Source of the DNA: Oceanospirillum sp048264105
Lineage (GTDB): Bacteria > Pseudomonadota > Gammaproteobacteria > Pseudomonadales > Halomonadaceae
Length of the DNA: 64,000 nucleotides
Assembly: GCA_048264105.1 (NCBI GenBank)
Contig: JBLXDJ010000004.1
Coordinates: forward strand, 186,001-250,000
Direction of reading: 5' to 3'
The notes beneath the pieces were generated by a model that was not told the origin of the DNA, made no database searches, and saw only the letters and a program-made list of their open reading frames with translations. How positions within the stretch are numbered: position 1 is the stretch's first letter; each line of letters begins with the position of its first letter. Both the position numbers and the translations under genes were made by a program. Shown here one piece after another: positions 7,836 to 15,467 of the stretch.

Positions 7836-9164
7836 TTAGCAGGCCTTAACCCGTGGGATCTCACTCCAGCAGGTTGTGTAGCGGGGAGAGCGGTGCGCCA
7901 TCTTCATCTGCCAGCGTGCATCTTCCACTGGCAGTCCAAAAGCGACGGTGTGTCGTCCCATCTTATGGTTCAGCTGATCCAGTGTTTGCATCAGCTTCTG
8001 TGTTTTTGCACCTTCCTCCTTAAGCGCGGCCTGTTCGCTTTCCAGAAGTCCCAGCTGCATCGGTCGCCATGGGATCAGGTCTAATAGCATGATGCCCGCT
8101 TTATGGTAGCGAACACCCGGTTGATAGATCGCTTCCAGCTGTTGTTGGGCGGTGTGGAGAATCTGCTGGGTATCATCGTTGGCCTGAGGTAGTGCGATGG
8201 CCGAGGCGTCGTAGGCTTGCCCTTTAAAGCGTTCTGAGCGGGAGCGAATGGTGACCAGTACCGCTTGTGCCAGACTGTTTTGCCCCCGTAGCTTTTCACA
8301 GGCGTTCTGGCAATGAAACCGAATAGCGGCCTTCAGGTCATTCAGACTGTTGGTGGATGTGCTGAAGGAGCGGGAGCACATAATGCTTTGTTTGGGTTCC
8401 GGGGCATCATCAAGCTGAATACAGGGGGTGCCCTGAAGCTCCATCTGAGTGCGGGCGACCAATACACTGAAATTCTTCTTCAGTTGTTGGGGGTTGGCTT
8501 CCCGCAGATCCATGGCGGTTTCTATACCCTTAAGACGCAGCTTTTGTCCCAGTCGTTTGCCGACACCCCAGATCTCTTCCACCGGCAGGGTTTTGAGCCA
8601 CTGCAGCAGTTCTGCATCATCGGGGTTATCAAAAACGCATACGTTGTTTCTGCCCGCTTGCTTTTTGGCGAGATGGTTGGCGATCTTCGCCAGGGTTTTG
8701 CTGGGCGCTGCTCCCACGGAAACCGGAATGCCTGTGTGTCGGGGCACGGTATCTGCCAGTTGCCGACAGAAGCCGACGCTTTGGTCGTTCATGCCGGTCA
8801 GATCCACAAAGGCCTCGTCGATGGAGTAGCGCTCAACGCTGGGACTTAGTTCAGTCAGTACCTGCATCACACGGGCTGACATATCTCCGTATAGCGCATA
8901 GTTTGATGAGCGCAGGGTGATACCCAGCCGCTTAACGTGAGGATAAACCTGAAAGGCCGGAGCACCCATCTCGATATTCAGGGCTTTAAGCTCATTGGAG
9001 CGGGCGATGATACAGCCATCGTTATTGGAAAGAACCCCAATCGGCTTGCCATAAAGTGCAGGTTCAAAGACACGTTCGCAGCTGGCGTAAAAGTTATTAC
9101 AGTCCACCAGTGCGATCAGGGTTTTGGCTGAGTGTGGGGCTTGCCCGGTTGTTTCAGAGTTCAT
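7836..9164 (-). CDS. umuC: DNA polymerase V catalytic subunit UmuC
   Basis: Y-family translesion polymerase, 442 residues, slightly longer than E. coli UmuC. The palm carries VDCNNFYASCERVF near the N-terminus (first catalytic Asp plus steric residues) and SIDEAFVDL at about residue 116 (second acidic pair). A thumb with helix-hairpin-helix (EEIWGVGKRLGQKL) and a little-finger domain follow; the end SPRYTTCWSEIP is the usual UmuC tail. It lies 9 bases after umuD and is co-transcribed, forming Pol V (UmuD'2C) under SOS control. Confidence 0.96.
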   Translation of the reverse strand: MNSETTGQAPHSAKTLIALVDCNNFYASCERVFEPALYGKPIGVLSNNDGCIIARSNELKALNIEMGAPAFQVYPHVKRLGITLRSSNYALYGDMSARVMQVLTELSPSVERYSIDEAFVDLTGMNDQSVGFCRQLADTVPRHTGIPVSVGAAPSKTLAKIANHLAKKQAGRNNVCVFDNPDDAELLQWLKTLPVEEIWGVGKRLGQKLRLKGIETAMDLREANPQQLKKNFSVLVARTQMELQGTPCIQLDDAPEPKQSIMCSRSFSTSTNSLNDLKAAIRFHCQNACEKLRGQNSLAQAVLVTIRSRSERFKGQAYDASAIALPQANDDTQQILHTAQQQLEAIYQPGVRYHKAGIMLLDLIPWRPMQLGLLESEQAALKEEGAKTQKLMQTLDQLNHKMGRHTVAFGLPVEDARWQMKMAHRSPRYTTCWSEIPRVKAC

Positions 9165-9173
9165 AACCGGGGT

Positions 9174-9605
9174 TCAGGCGCATTGATGAATAATGTGAGA
9201 CACCACGCCCCAGACAAAACAGTCATTGGACTCGTCCAGTGGGATCGGCCGGTATTTTGGGTTTTCCGGCTGTAGCCAGTAGCAACCCTGATGCAGTGCC
9301 AGACGTTTTACCGTGAGTTCGCCATTGACGGCGGCGATCACGATTTTCCCCGGAGCGGGCTGGATGGCGCGATCAACAATCAGCAGATCGCCGTCCTGCA
9401 TACCAGCATTGATCATAGAGTCACCCTCAACCTTCATCAGGAAAGTGGCTGAGGGGTGGCGGATCAGTTTGTCATTCAGATCAAGATGGCGTTCAACGTA
9501 ATCATCGGCTGGTGACGGAAAGCCCGCAGACACGCAGCTGTTGGCCAGAGGGATTTTGCAGTTTGAGTCGGGAATGCCCACAGGCTGAATCGAATGCAGA
9601 GACAT
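9174..9605 (-). CDS. umuD: UmuD, SOS mutagenesis protein
   Basis: LexA-like protein of 143 residues that cleaves itself with RecA help to give UmuD', partner of UmuC. The cleavage region SCVSAGFPSPADDYVE is near residue 25-40; the catalytic Ser lies in VEGDSMINAGMQDGDLL and the Lys in NGELTVKRLAL. No DNA-binding domain is present, which separates it from LexA. A LexA-type box lies 54 bases upstream, so the umuDC operon is probably SOS induced. Proteolysis is the family's known activity, not shown here. Confidence 0.95.
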   Translation of the reverse strand: MSLHSIQPVGIPDSNCKIPLANSCVSAGFPSPADDYVERHLDLNDKLIRHPSATFLMKVEGDSMINAGMQDGDLLIVDRAIQPAPGKIVIAAVNGELTVKRLALHQGCYWLQPENPKYRPIPLDESNDCFVWGVVSHIIHQCA

Positions 9606-9658
9606 AGTCGACCTCAGTTTTGGTGAAAGGGAATCTTGTATTGGTTAAATATACAGTA

Positions 9659-9674
9659 TTGTTTGTATGTACAG
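9659..9674 (-). promoter_or_regulatory. LexA box of umuDC
   Basis: TTGTTTGTATGTACAG (plus strand) matches CTGT-N8-ACAG with one mismatch. It lies 54 bases before the umuD start, the usual place for an SOS operator. Confidence 0.7.
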
Positions 9675-9761
9675 CAATAAGGGAAAGATGATCCGATATG
9701 CCCGTATGACAATGGCTACAGGTAAGACAGAAGAAAATTGAAAATTTTTTAAAATAAATGC

Positions 9762-9789
9762 TTGTAATTCATGAGGATAGAACTATAAT
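9762..9789 (+). promoter_or_regulatory. Promoter of tRNA-Asn
   Basis: TTGTAA at 9762-9767 and perfect TATAAT at 9784-9789 with a 16-base spacer, 25 bases before the tRNA. Confidence 0.65.
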
Positions 9790-9814
9790 GCCTCCCATCT
9801 CTTGAACAGAGAGA

Positions 9815-9890
9815 TCCCTGATAGCTCAGTTGGTAGAGCAGTAGACTGTTAATCTATTGGTCGCAGGTTCGAGTCCTGCTCGGGGAGCCA
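9815..9890 (+). tRNA. tRNA-Asn (anticodon GTT)
   Basis: 76 bases with encoded CCA. Acceptor TCCCTGA/TCGGGGA (one G-U pair), D-arm with AGCTCAGTTGGTAGAGC, anticodon loop CTGTTAA with GTT, and T-arm GCAGGTTCGAGTCCTGC. It has its own promoter and terminator. Confidence 0.97.
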
Positions 9891-9896
9891 AATTCT

Positions 9897-9930
9897 AAAA
9901 ACCCGCTTTCTACGGAAAGCGGGTTTTTTT
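9897..9930 (+). terminator. Terminator of tRNA-Asn
   Basis: ACCCGCTTTC / GAAAGCGGGT with loop TACG and a T-run, followed by ATGCCTG as after the tRNA-Pro terminator. Confidence 0.92.
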
Positions 9931-10099
9931 ATGCCTGTCGTTTCTGCTTCCCATTCCCTGTCTCCTTTCCCTGTTTTGTTGGTTCTGTCTCACGCTTTTT
10001 TATTGGTTTTAAACGCAAACAGGGGCAATTCTGTGTTCTGTGTCCTGCATTTATGACCCCAGGGTCGCGCTAAAAGTGATTTTTTAACCTATAAAGGGT

Positions 10100-10166
10100 T
10101 TGACAGTTTTCCATTTTTGACGCATTGTAATTCCATATTCAAACGGTTGTATGAAATATTCGTATG
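10100..10166 (+). promoter_or_regulatory. fadB promoter region with two PsrA-like sites
   Basis: TTGACA at 10100-10105 is a likely -35, with a weak -10 (CATTGT, 10123-10128, spacer 17). Just downstream are CAAAC-GGTT-GTATG (10140-10153) and GAAAT-ATTC-GTATG (10153-10166). The PsrA consensus is (C/G)AAAC-N2-4-GTTT(G/C); these match with one and two mismatches. The rest of 9931-10309 holds no gene. Confidence 0.5.
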
Positions 10167-10228
10167 AAACATGACCTGAAAAAACTCTGTTTCAGTAATC
10201 CGAACCTCATACAGCAGAACAACTGGCT

Positions 10229-10274
10229 TCAGCTGACGCGCAATCACAACAATAAGGATTAAGTCGTCAGCTGA
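10229..10274 (+). promoter_or_regulatory. fadB leader stem-loop
   Basis: TCAGCTGACG (10229-10238) and CGTCAGCTGA (10265-10274) are perfect 10-base inverted repeats around a 26-base loop, ending 36 bases before the fadB start. No T-run follows. Confidence 0.55.
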
Positions 10275-10309
10275 GGAAAAGAACCAAGACCCAATGGGGA
10301 GAGCAGTGG

Positions 10310-12457
10310 ATGATTTACGCAGGTAAAGCCATCACGGTAAAAGAGATTGAAGGCGGTATTGCTGAGCTGACCTTTGATCTGCAGGGTGAATCCGTCAATA
10401 AATTCAACAAGGTGACGATTCAGGAACTGGATGATGCGACTCAGGCTCTGGTTAAGGCTGAGGGCATTAAAGGTCTGGTGATTCGCAGTGCTAAAGACGT
10501 CTTTATCGTGGGTGCTGATATCACTGAATTCCACGATGCTTTTGGTCAGTCCGAAGAAGAGCTGGTTGAGATGAACATGGCGGTACATCAGATCTTTAAC
10601 CGCGTTGAAGATCTGCCGTACCCAACCGTTACTGCAATCAACGGCATTGCGCTGGGCGGTGGTTTTGAGATCTGTCTGACCACTGATTACCGTGTGGGCT
10701 CAACCGCTGCCCGCGTAGGTCTGCCGGAAGTTAAGCTGGGTATCATCCCGGGCTGGGGCGGCACGGTTCGTCTGCCACGTATTATCGGTAACGACAACGC
10801 GATTGAGTGGATCTGCGCCACTAAAGAGAAAAAGGCAGAAGTGGCACTGAAAGAAGGCGCGCTGGATGCAGTTGTTGCACCAGAGAAGCTGGACTCAGCT
10901 GCGATCGATCTGATCAAAGAAGCGAATGCCGGTAAACTGAACTGGCAGGCGAAGCGTCAGGAAAAACTGGAGCCGCTGAAGCTGAACATGATCGAATCTA
11001 TGATGTCTTTCGAAACCGCGAAAGGTTTTGTAGCTGGTCAGGCGGGTCCTCACTATCCTGCGCCGATTGAAGCGATCAAGAGCATGCAGAAAGGTGCTTC
11101 TGAAGGTCGTGAGAAAGCTCAGAAAGCAGAAGCGAAAAGTTTTGCCCGTATGGCACGCACCCCGGTGGCTAACAGCCTGGTGGGTCTGTTCCTGAACGAT
11201 CAGCTGCTGAAGAAGAAATCAGCGGCTTACGAGAAAGATGCTCAGCCAGTGAACAAGGCTGCGGTACTGGGTGCCGGTATCATGGGCGGTGGTATTGCTT
11301 ACCAGTCTGCCTATAAAGGCACACCAATTATGATGAAGGATATCAACGAGCCAGCACTGCAGCTGGGTCTTGATGAAGCTAAAAAGCTGCTGGCCAAGCG
11401 TGTTGAGCGTAAGCGCATGACACCGGCACAGATGGCTGATGCCCTGAATGCGATCCGCCCAACCCTGAGCTACGGTGACTTCGGTGACGTTGATCTGGTG
11501 GTAGAAGCGGTTGTTGAAAATCCGAAAGTGAAAGGTGCGGTTCTGGCAGAGCTGGAAGATCAGGTATCTGAAGACACCATCCTGACCTCGAACACCTCAA
11601 CTATCTCCATCACCTCTCTGGCGGAGAACCTGAAGCGTCCGGAAAACTTCTGCGGTATGCACTTCTTCAACCCGGTACACAAAATGCCGCTGGTTGAGGT
11701 AATTCGCGGTGAGAAAACCAGCGAGAAAGCGATTGCAGCAACCGTTGCTTACGCCAAGAAAATGGGCAAAACCCCTGTTGTGGTGAACGACTGCCCGGGT
11801 TTCCTGGTAAACCGTATTCTGTTCCCTTACTTCGGCGGCTTTATGAGCCTGATCGAGCACGGTGCTGACTTCCAGCGCGTGGACAAAGTGATGGAGAAGT
11901 TCGGCTGGCCGATGGGCCCTGCTTACCTGCTGGATGTTGTGGGTATGGATACCGCTGAACACGCTAACAATGTGATGGCGGCTGGCTTCCCGGATCGTAT
12001 GGCCCGTGAAGGTACAACGGCTCTGAACGTGATGTACAGCGCTGAGCGTCTGGGTCAGAAGAACAAACTGGGCTTCTACGCCTATGAAGAAGATCGCAAA
12101 GGTCGTCCGAAGAAAGTGGTTGATGAAGCCGCTTACGAACTGCTGAAACCTCTGGTGCAGGACAATCGTGAACTGACTGACGAAGCGATCATCGAGCGCA
12201 TGATGATTCCTCTGTGCATCGAGACCGTTCGTTGTCTGGAAGATGGCATCGTAGAAACAGCGTCTGAAGCAGACATGGGTCTGATCTTCGGTATCGGTTT
12301 CCCTCCATTCCGCGGTGGTGCGCTGCGCTACATCGACAGTATTGGCCTTGAAGCCTTCTGTGCGATGGCAGACAAGTACGCTGAAGAGCTGGGTCCACTG
12401 TACCAGCCGACTGAGAAGATGCGTGCGATGGCAGCAGAAGGTAAGACTTACTTTTAA
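10310..12457 (+). CDS. fadB: Fatty oxidation complex alpha subunit FadB
   Basis: Multifunctional beta-oxidation enzyme, 715 residues: enoyl-CoA hydratase/isomerase (about 1-190; oxyanion-hole NGIALGGGFEICL and the second catalytic region VGLPEVKLGIIPGWGG), linker, then L-3-hydroxyacyl-CoA dehydrogenase (about 310-715) with the NAD-binding VLGAGIMGGGIAYQ, SNTSTISIT and the catalytic CGMHFFNPVHKMPLVEV. It pairs with FadA as an alpha2-beta2 complex. GGGGAG stands before the ATG. Probably repressed by PsrA and induced by long-chain fatty acids (inferred from the upstream sites). Confidence 0.98.
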   Translation: MIYAGKAITVKEIEGGIAELTFDLQGESVNKFNKVTIQELDDATQALVKAEGIKGLVIRSAKDVFIVGADITEFHDAFGQSEEELVEMNMAVHQIFNRVEDLPYPTVTAINGIALGGGFEICLTTDYRVGSTAARVGLPEVKLGIIPGWGGTVRLPRIIGNDNAIEWICATKEKKAEVALKEGALDAVVAPEKLDSAAIDLIKEANAGKLNWQAKRQEKLEPLKLNMIESMMSFETAKGFVAGQAGPHYPAPIEAIKSMQKGASEGREKAQKAEAKSFARMARTPVANSLVGLFLNDQLLKKKSAAYEKDAQPVNKAAVLGAGIMGGGIAYQSAYKGTPIMMKDINEPALQLGLDEAKKLLAKRVERKRMTPAQMADALNAIRPTLSYGDFGDVDLVVEAVVENPKVKGAVLAELEDQVSEDTILTSNTSTISITSLAENLKRPENFCGMHFFNPVHKMPLVEVIRGEKTSEKAIAATVAYAKKMGKTPVVVNDCPGFLVNRILFPYFGGFMSLIEHGADFQRVDKVMEKFGWPMGPAYLLDVVGMDTAEHANNVMAAGFPDRMAREGTTALNVMYSAERLGQKNKLGFYAYEEDRKGRPKKVVDEAAYELLKPLVQDNRELTDEAIIERMMIPLCIETVRCLEDGIVETASEADMGLIFGIGFPPFRGGALRYIDSIGLEAFCAMADKYAEELGPLYQPTEKMRAMAAEGKTYF

Positions 12458-12469
12458 GTGTTACTGAGT

Positions 12470-12547
12470 CACGGCGGAGCCCGAGTGCTCCGGCCGTGCA
12501 ACCGAACCGCGATATTCGGCTGAGGTATCGCCTGAGCGACTCAGCCG
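12470..12547 (+). repeat. Two hairpins between fadB and fadA
   Basis: Hairpin 1: CACGGCGGAGC / GCTCCGGCCGTG (12470-12498, one bulge, 6-base loop). Hairpin 2: CGGCTGAG (12517-12524) / CTCAGCCG (12540-12547), 15-base loop. Neither has a T-tract, so they more likely affect mRNA processing or stability than stop transcription. Confidence 0.6.
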
Positions 12548-12576
12548 GAACCAGAACAAAAAATTAGGAGAAGATC

Positions 12577-13752
12577 ATGAGCCTGAATCCTCGTGATGCA
12601 GTAATTGTAGATGGCGCCCGTAGCGCCATGGCGAAAGCGAAGAATGGTGCTTTCCGCAATGTTCGTGCTGAAGAATTGTCCGCTGCTGTAATGGAAGGTC
12701 TGCTGGACCGTAACGCTGCACTGGACCCGGTTGAAATTGATGACATCGTTTGGGGTTGTGTTAACCAGACGCTGGAGCAGGGCTACGATATCGCCCGTAA
12801 CGCATCCATCCTGACCCGTATTCCTAAGACCGTACCGGCACAAACGGTTAACCGTCTGTGTGGTTCTTCTATGTCAGCACTGCACATTGCCGTGGCTAAC
12901 ATTCAGGCAGGTCTGGGTGATGTTTACATGGTCGGTGGCGTTGAACACATGGGCCACGTCGACATGATGCACGGCGTTGATGTAAACCCATCGGCTTCCA
13001 AGTATGCCGCTAAAGCCGCGATGATGATGGGCCTGACCGCTGAAATGCTGGGCAAGATGCACGGTGTCAGCCGTGAAGACCAGGATGCCTTTGGCGTTCG
13101 CTCGCACAAGTTGGCGTATGAAGCCGCGCAGGCGGGTCGTTTCGACAAAGAGATTATCGGTGTTGAAGGCCATGACGCCGACGGTTTCCGTAAGCTGATC
13201 ACCTATGATGAAGTAATTCGTCCTGAGACCTCCATGGAGAGTCTGGGTGCACTGCGTCCGGTATTTGATCCGCGCAACGGTACCGTAACGGCCGGTCAGT
13301 CTTCTGCACTGTCTGTAGGTGCTTCCGGCATGCTGGTGATGTCTGCACAGCGTGCACAGGAACTGGGTCTGACGCCAATCGCTAAGATTCGCTCTATGGG
13401 CGTAGCGGGTTGTGATCCATCCATCATGGGTTACGGTCCTGTACCGGCGTCTCAGAAAGCTCTGAAAGCGGCGGGTCTGACCATCGATGATATCGACTAC
13501 GTTGAGCTGAACGAAGCCTTCGCAGCACAGGCGATTCCTGTACTGAAAGATCTGCAACTGCTGGATAAGGTTGACGACAAAGTGAACCTGAACGGCGGCG
13601 CAATCGCACTGGGTCACCCTCTGGGTTGTTCCGGTACCCGTATCTCTACCACTCTGCTGAACGTTATGGAGCAGAAGGGTGGAACCCTCGGTCTGGCGAC
13701 CATGTGTATCGGCATGGGCCAGGGCGTGGCAACCGTATTCGAGCGTCTGTGA
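12577..13752 (+). CDS. fadA: 3-ketoacyl-CoA thiolase FadA
   Basis: Thiolase that cleaves 3-ketoacyl-CoA to acetyl-CoA in the last step of beta-oxidation; beta subunit of the FadBA complex. It has 391 residues. The acyl-accepting Cys lies in RLCGSSMSALH (about residue 91), the thiolase His in NGGAIALGHPLGCSGTR, and the second Cys in TMCIGMGQGVA near the C-terminus. AGGAG lies at 12567-12571. It is 119 bases after fadB and shares its transcript. Certain. Confidence 0.98.
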   Translation: MSLNPRDAVIVDGARSAMAKAKNGAFRNVRAEELSAAVMEGLLDRNAALDPVEIDDIVWGCVNQTLEQGYDIARNASILTRIPKTVPAQTVNRLCGSSMSALHIAVANIQAGLGDVYMVGGVEHMGHVDMMHGVDVNPSASKYAAKAAMMMGLTAEMLGKMHGVSREDQDAFGVRSHKLAYEAAQAGRFDKEIIGVEGHDADGFRKLITYDEVIRPETSMESLGALRPVFDPRNGTVTAGQSSALSVGASGMLVMSAQRAQELGLTPIAKIRSMGVAGCDPSIMGYGPVPASQKALKAAGLTIDDIDYVELNEAFAAQAIPVLKDLQLLDKVDDKVNLNGGAIALGHPLGCSGTRISTTLLNVMEQKGGTLGLATMCIGMGQGVATVFERL

Positions 13753-13874
13753 TCCGGACGCTCGGATTGTCCGGCGTGCATCTGAGCCTGCACGCCAGCC
13801 TACATAGCACTTTTTGCTAATCCCTTTAGCCAAAAGCTAGTGGCACCTGCACACCTTATTAAACTTCTGTGGCG

Positions 13875-13900
13875 GTATTCGTTACTGAGCCAACGAATAC
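13875..13900 (+). repeat. Hairpin in the fadA 3' region
   Basis: GTATTCGTT / AACGAATAC, a perfect 9-bp stem with an 8-base loop. It lies 123 bases after fadA and 43 bases before the terminator; see the finding on a possible 3'UTR-derived small RNA. Confidence 0.55.
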
Positions 13901-13942
13901 GGCATTGATCTGACAACCTTAACGGGTTTGTTGTTTAGAAGT

Positions 13943-13970
13943 ACCGGCCTTTCACGGGGCCGGTTTTTTT
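13943..13970 (+). terminator. Terminator after fadBA
   Basis: ACCGGCC / GGCCGGT with a T7 run, again followed by ATGCCTGCAGG. It is 190 bases beyond the fadA stop. Confidence 0.9.
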
Positions 13971-14058
13971 ATGCCTGCAGGAAAGTGGGCAGACCGGTCG
14001 CTGTAATATCAATCCCGTATCAGGCGCGTTACTATTTGCAGACAACTGAGTTTCTGAC

Positions 14059-14613
14059 GTGGCGGTATCTATGATGAATCAGGCAGTGGCAGTTAAATCG
14101 ATCGGCATCATCGGCAGTGTTCTGTTGGCGCTTTTGTTATCGTCGCCAGCACAGAGCGAGCTGCTAAAGAAAAGTCCCGGCAAGGGCAGCCACTTTTATC
14201 CGGTGCAACAAGAAGACGTAAAGGCCGCCCGTGATTGCTCCGTATATGTACCGGCTTATTCCCATATCTATCTGTCAGAGGACTCACGGGTTCCTGTGGC
14301 GGTAACCCTGAGTGTACGCAATATAAACCCGGATAAACGGGTCATTATAAAAGGCGTCGATTACTTCAATACCACCGGCCAGAAACTGGATAGCATGATC
14401 AATGGTTGGTTTGCCTTAGCGCCCATGGCCACCGCAACCTTCGTTATCGACCTGCAGGATTCATCAGGCGGAGCGGGTGCTAACTTTATTGTGCATTGGG
14501 CAACCGATGAAAATGCGCAGGAGCCGCTGATTGAAGCGGTGATGGCGGGTTATCGCGGTACAAAAGGGCTCAGCTTCTCATCCCGCAGCGTGAAGATGCT
14601 GCCCTGCGAGTAG
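14059..14613 (+). CDS. DUF3124 exported protein
   Basis: Probable periplasmic protein of 184 residues and unknown function. A signal peptide is clear (hydrophobic IGIIGSVLLALLLSS, cleavage near AQS-E at about residue 33). The mature part has the DUF3124 pattern: VYVPAYSHIY, VTLSVRNINPDK, VDYFNTTGQ, and GGAGANFIVHW (about 136-146). The start could be the GTG-like codon at 14059 or the ATG 4-5 codons later; the signal peptide fits either. It lies alone after fadBA, with own expression likely. Confidence 0.85.
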   Translation: MAVSMMNQAVAVKSIGIIGSVLLALLLSSPAQSELLKKSPGKGSHFYPVQQEDVKAARDCSVYVPAYSHIYLSEDSRVPVAVTLSVRNINPDKRVIIKGVDYFNTTGQKLDSMINGWFALAPMATATFVIDLQDSSGGAGANFIVHWATDENAQEPLIEAVMAGYRGTKGLSFSSRSVKMLPCE

Positions 14614-14667
14614 TTTTTTAGGTGGTGGATTGGCGTATTTCGATTGAATGGAATTTAAGGGAATTAA

Positions 14668-15396
14668 GTGGATAAAGAAGATTGGAGATTGAATACCATT
14701 GCGCTGGTATCTGAAGACACTATCTTACAGGGCAGGAAAATTGAAAAGGGTACGGTTATTAAAACTGTTTCGATTGTGAAACTTGATAAAAAGAAGTTTC
14801 TCACTGTGCCTGTACCGAATGCTACCTCCATGTGCCTGAAGGTTTCTTATGAGCGTTATTTGGAGGCTAAGCAGATAAAGGACTCATTAGGAATCAATAG
14901 ATCTATTAAATGTAAGCATGCTTTTGAGTCTGATTCTAATGCTATTGATTATGCCGAATTAATGTTTGAGTCAGTCATTATGGCTTATACCGCCGTTGAG
15001 GCATTTGTAAATGAGTATATCCCTGATGACTATGAAACATGGGAAAAGCGTAAAAAAGCAGGTGTTTTGGAAAGAAAAACAAAGAAAGAAATCGAGCGTT
15101 TTGATTCAACTTCTAGAAAGCTAGGTGTAATCCTTCCAGAAATCTTTGGCGTCAAAAGCCCAAAGTCGAGCAGATGCTGGCAGGACTTTATGGCGTTAGA
15201 AGGAATGCGCAACAGAATTATTCATATGAAAACAGAAGATAGGCGTTCCTCGGGGCATGATGTTGATACCTTGTGGAATAGAATTCACAAGATAGAGGCT
15301 CCATATAAACAGGCTTTGTCCATCATTAGGTTTTATATAGATAGCATGGACTCGCCTCCGCGATGGTACGAAAAGTGCGAGTTCAAAAAACACTAG
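14668..15396 (+). CDS. HEPN-like protein, 242 residues
   Basis: AT-rich gene unlike its neighbours, starting with GTG at 14668 after AAGGGAAT. The C-terminal half looks like a HEPN domain: a helix AVEAFVNEYI (about residues 112-121) and, later, GMRNRIIHMK (about 184-193), which contains the R-x4-H motif of HEPN ribonucleases. There is no neighbouring nucleotidyltransferase (MNT) antitoxin and no other defence gene, so it is an orphan. HEPN proteins of this sort act in toxin-antitoxin, abortive infection or RNA processing; which applies here is unknown. Identification rests on the motif and helical pattern only. Confidence 0.6.
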   Translation: MDKEDWRLNTIALVSEDTILQGRKIEKGTVIKTVSIVKLDKKKFLTVPVPNATSMCLKVSYERYLEAKQIKDSLGINRSIKCKHAFESDSNAIDYAELMFESVIMAYTAVEAFVNEYIPDDYETWEKRKKAGVLERKTKKEIERFDSTSRKLGVILPEIFGVKSPKSSRCWQDFMALEGMRNRIIHMKTEDRRSSGHDVDTLWNRIHKIEAPYKQALSIIRFYIDSMDSPPRWYEKCEFKKH

Positions 15397-15467
15397 TCTA
15401 GCCTTAGATAGTCCCTATTCGCTGATCTATGAGGCTTCTTCCGAGCTAGAATTGAGCCTTTTTTGAA

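Noticed and set aside
12874..13833. Open frame of about 320 codons opposite fadA
   Set aside because: Antisense to the catalytic core of fadA; shadow frame.
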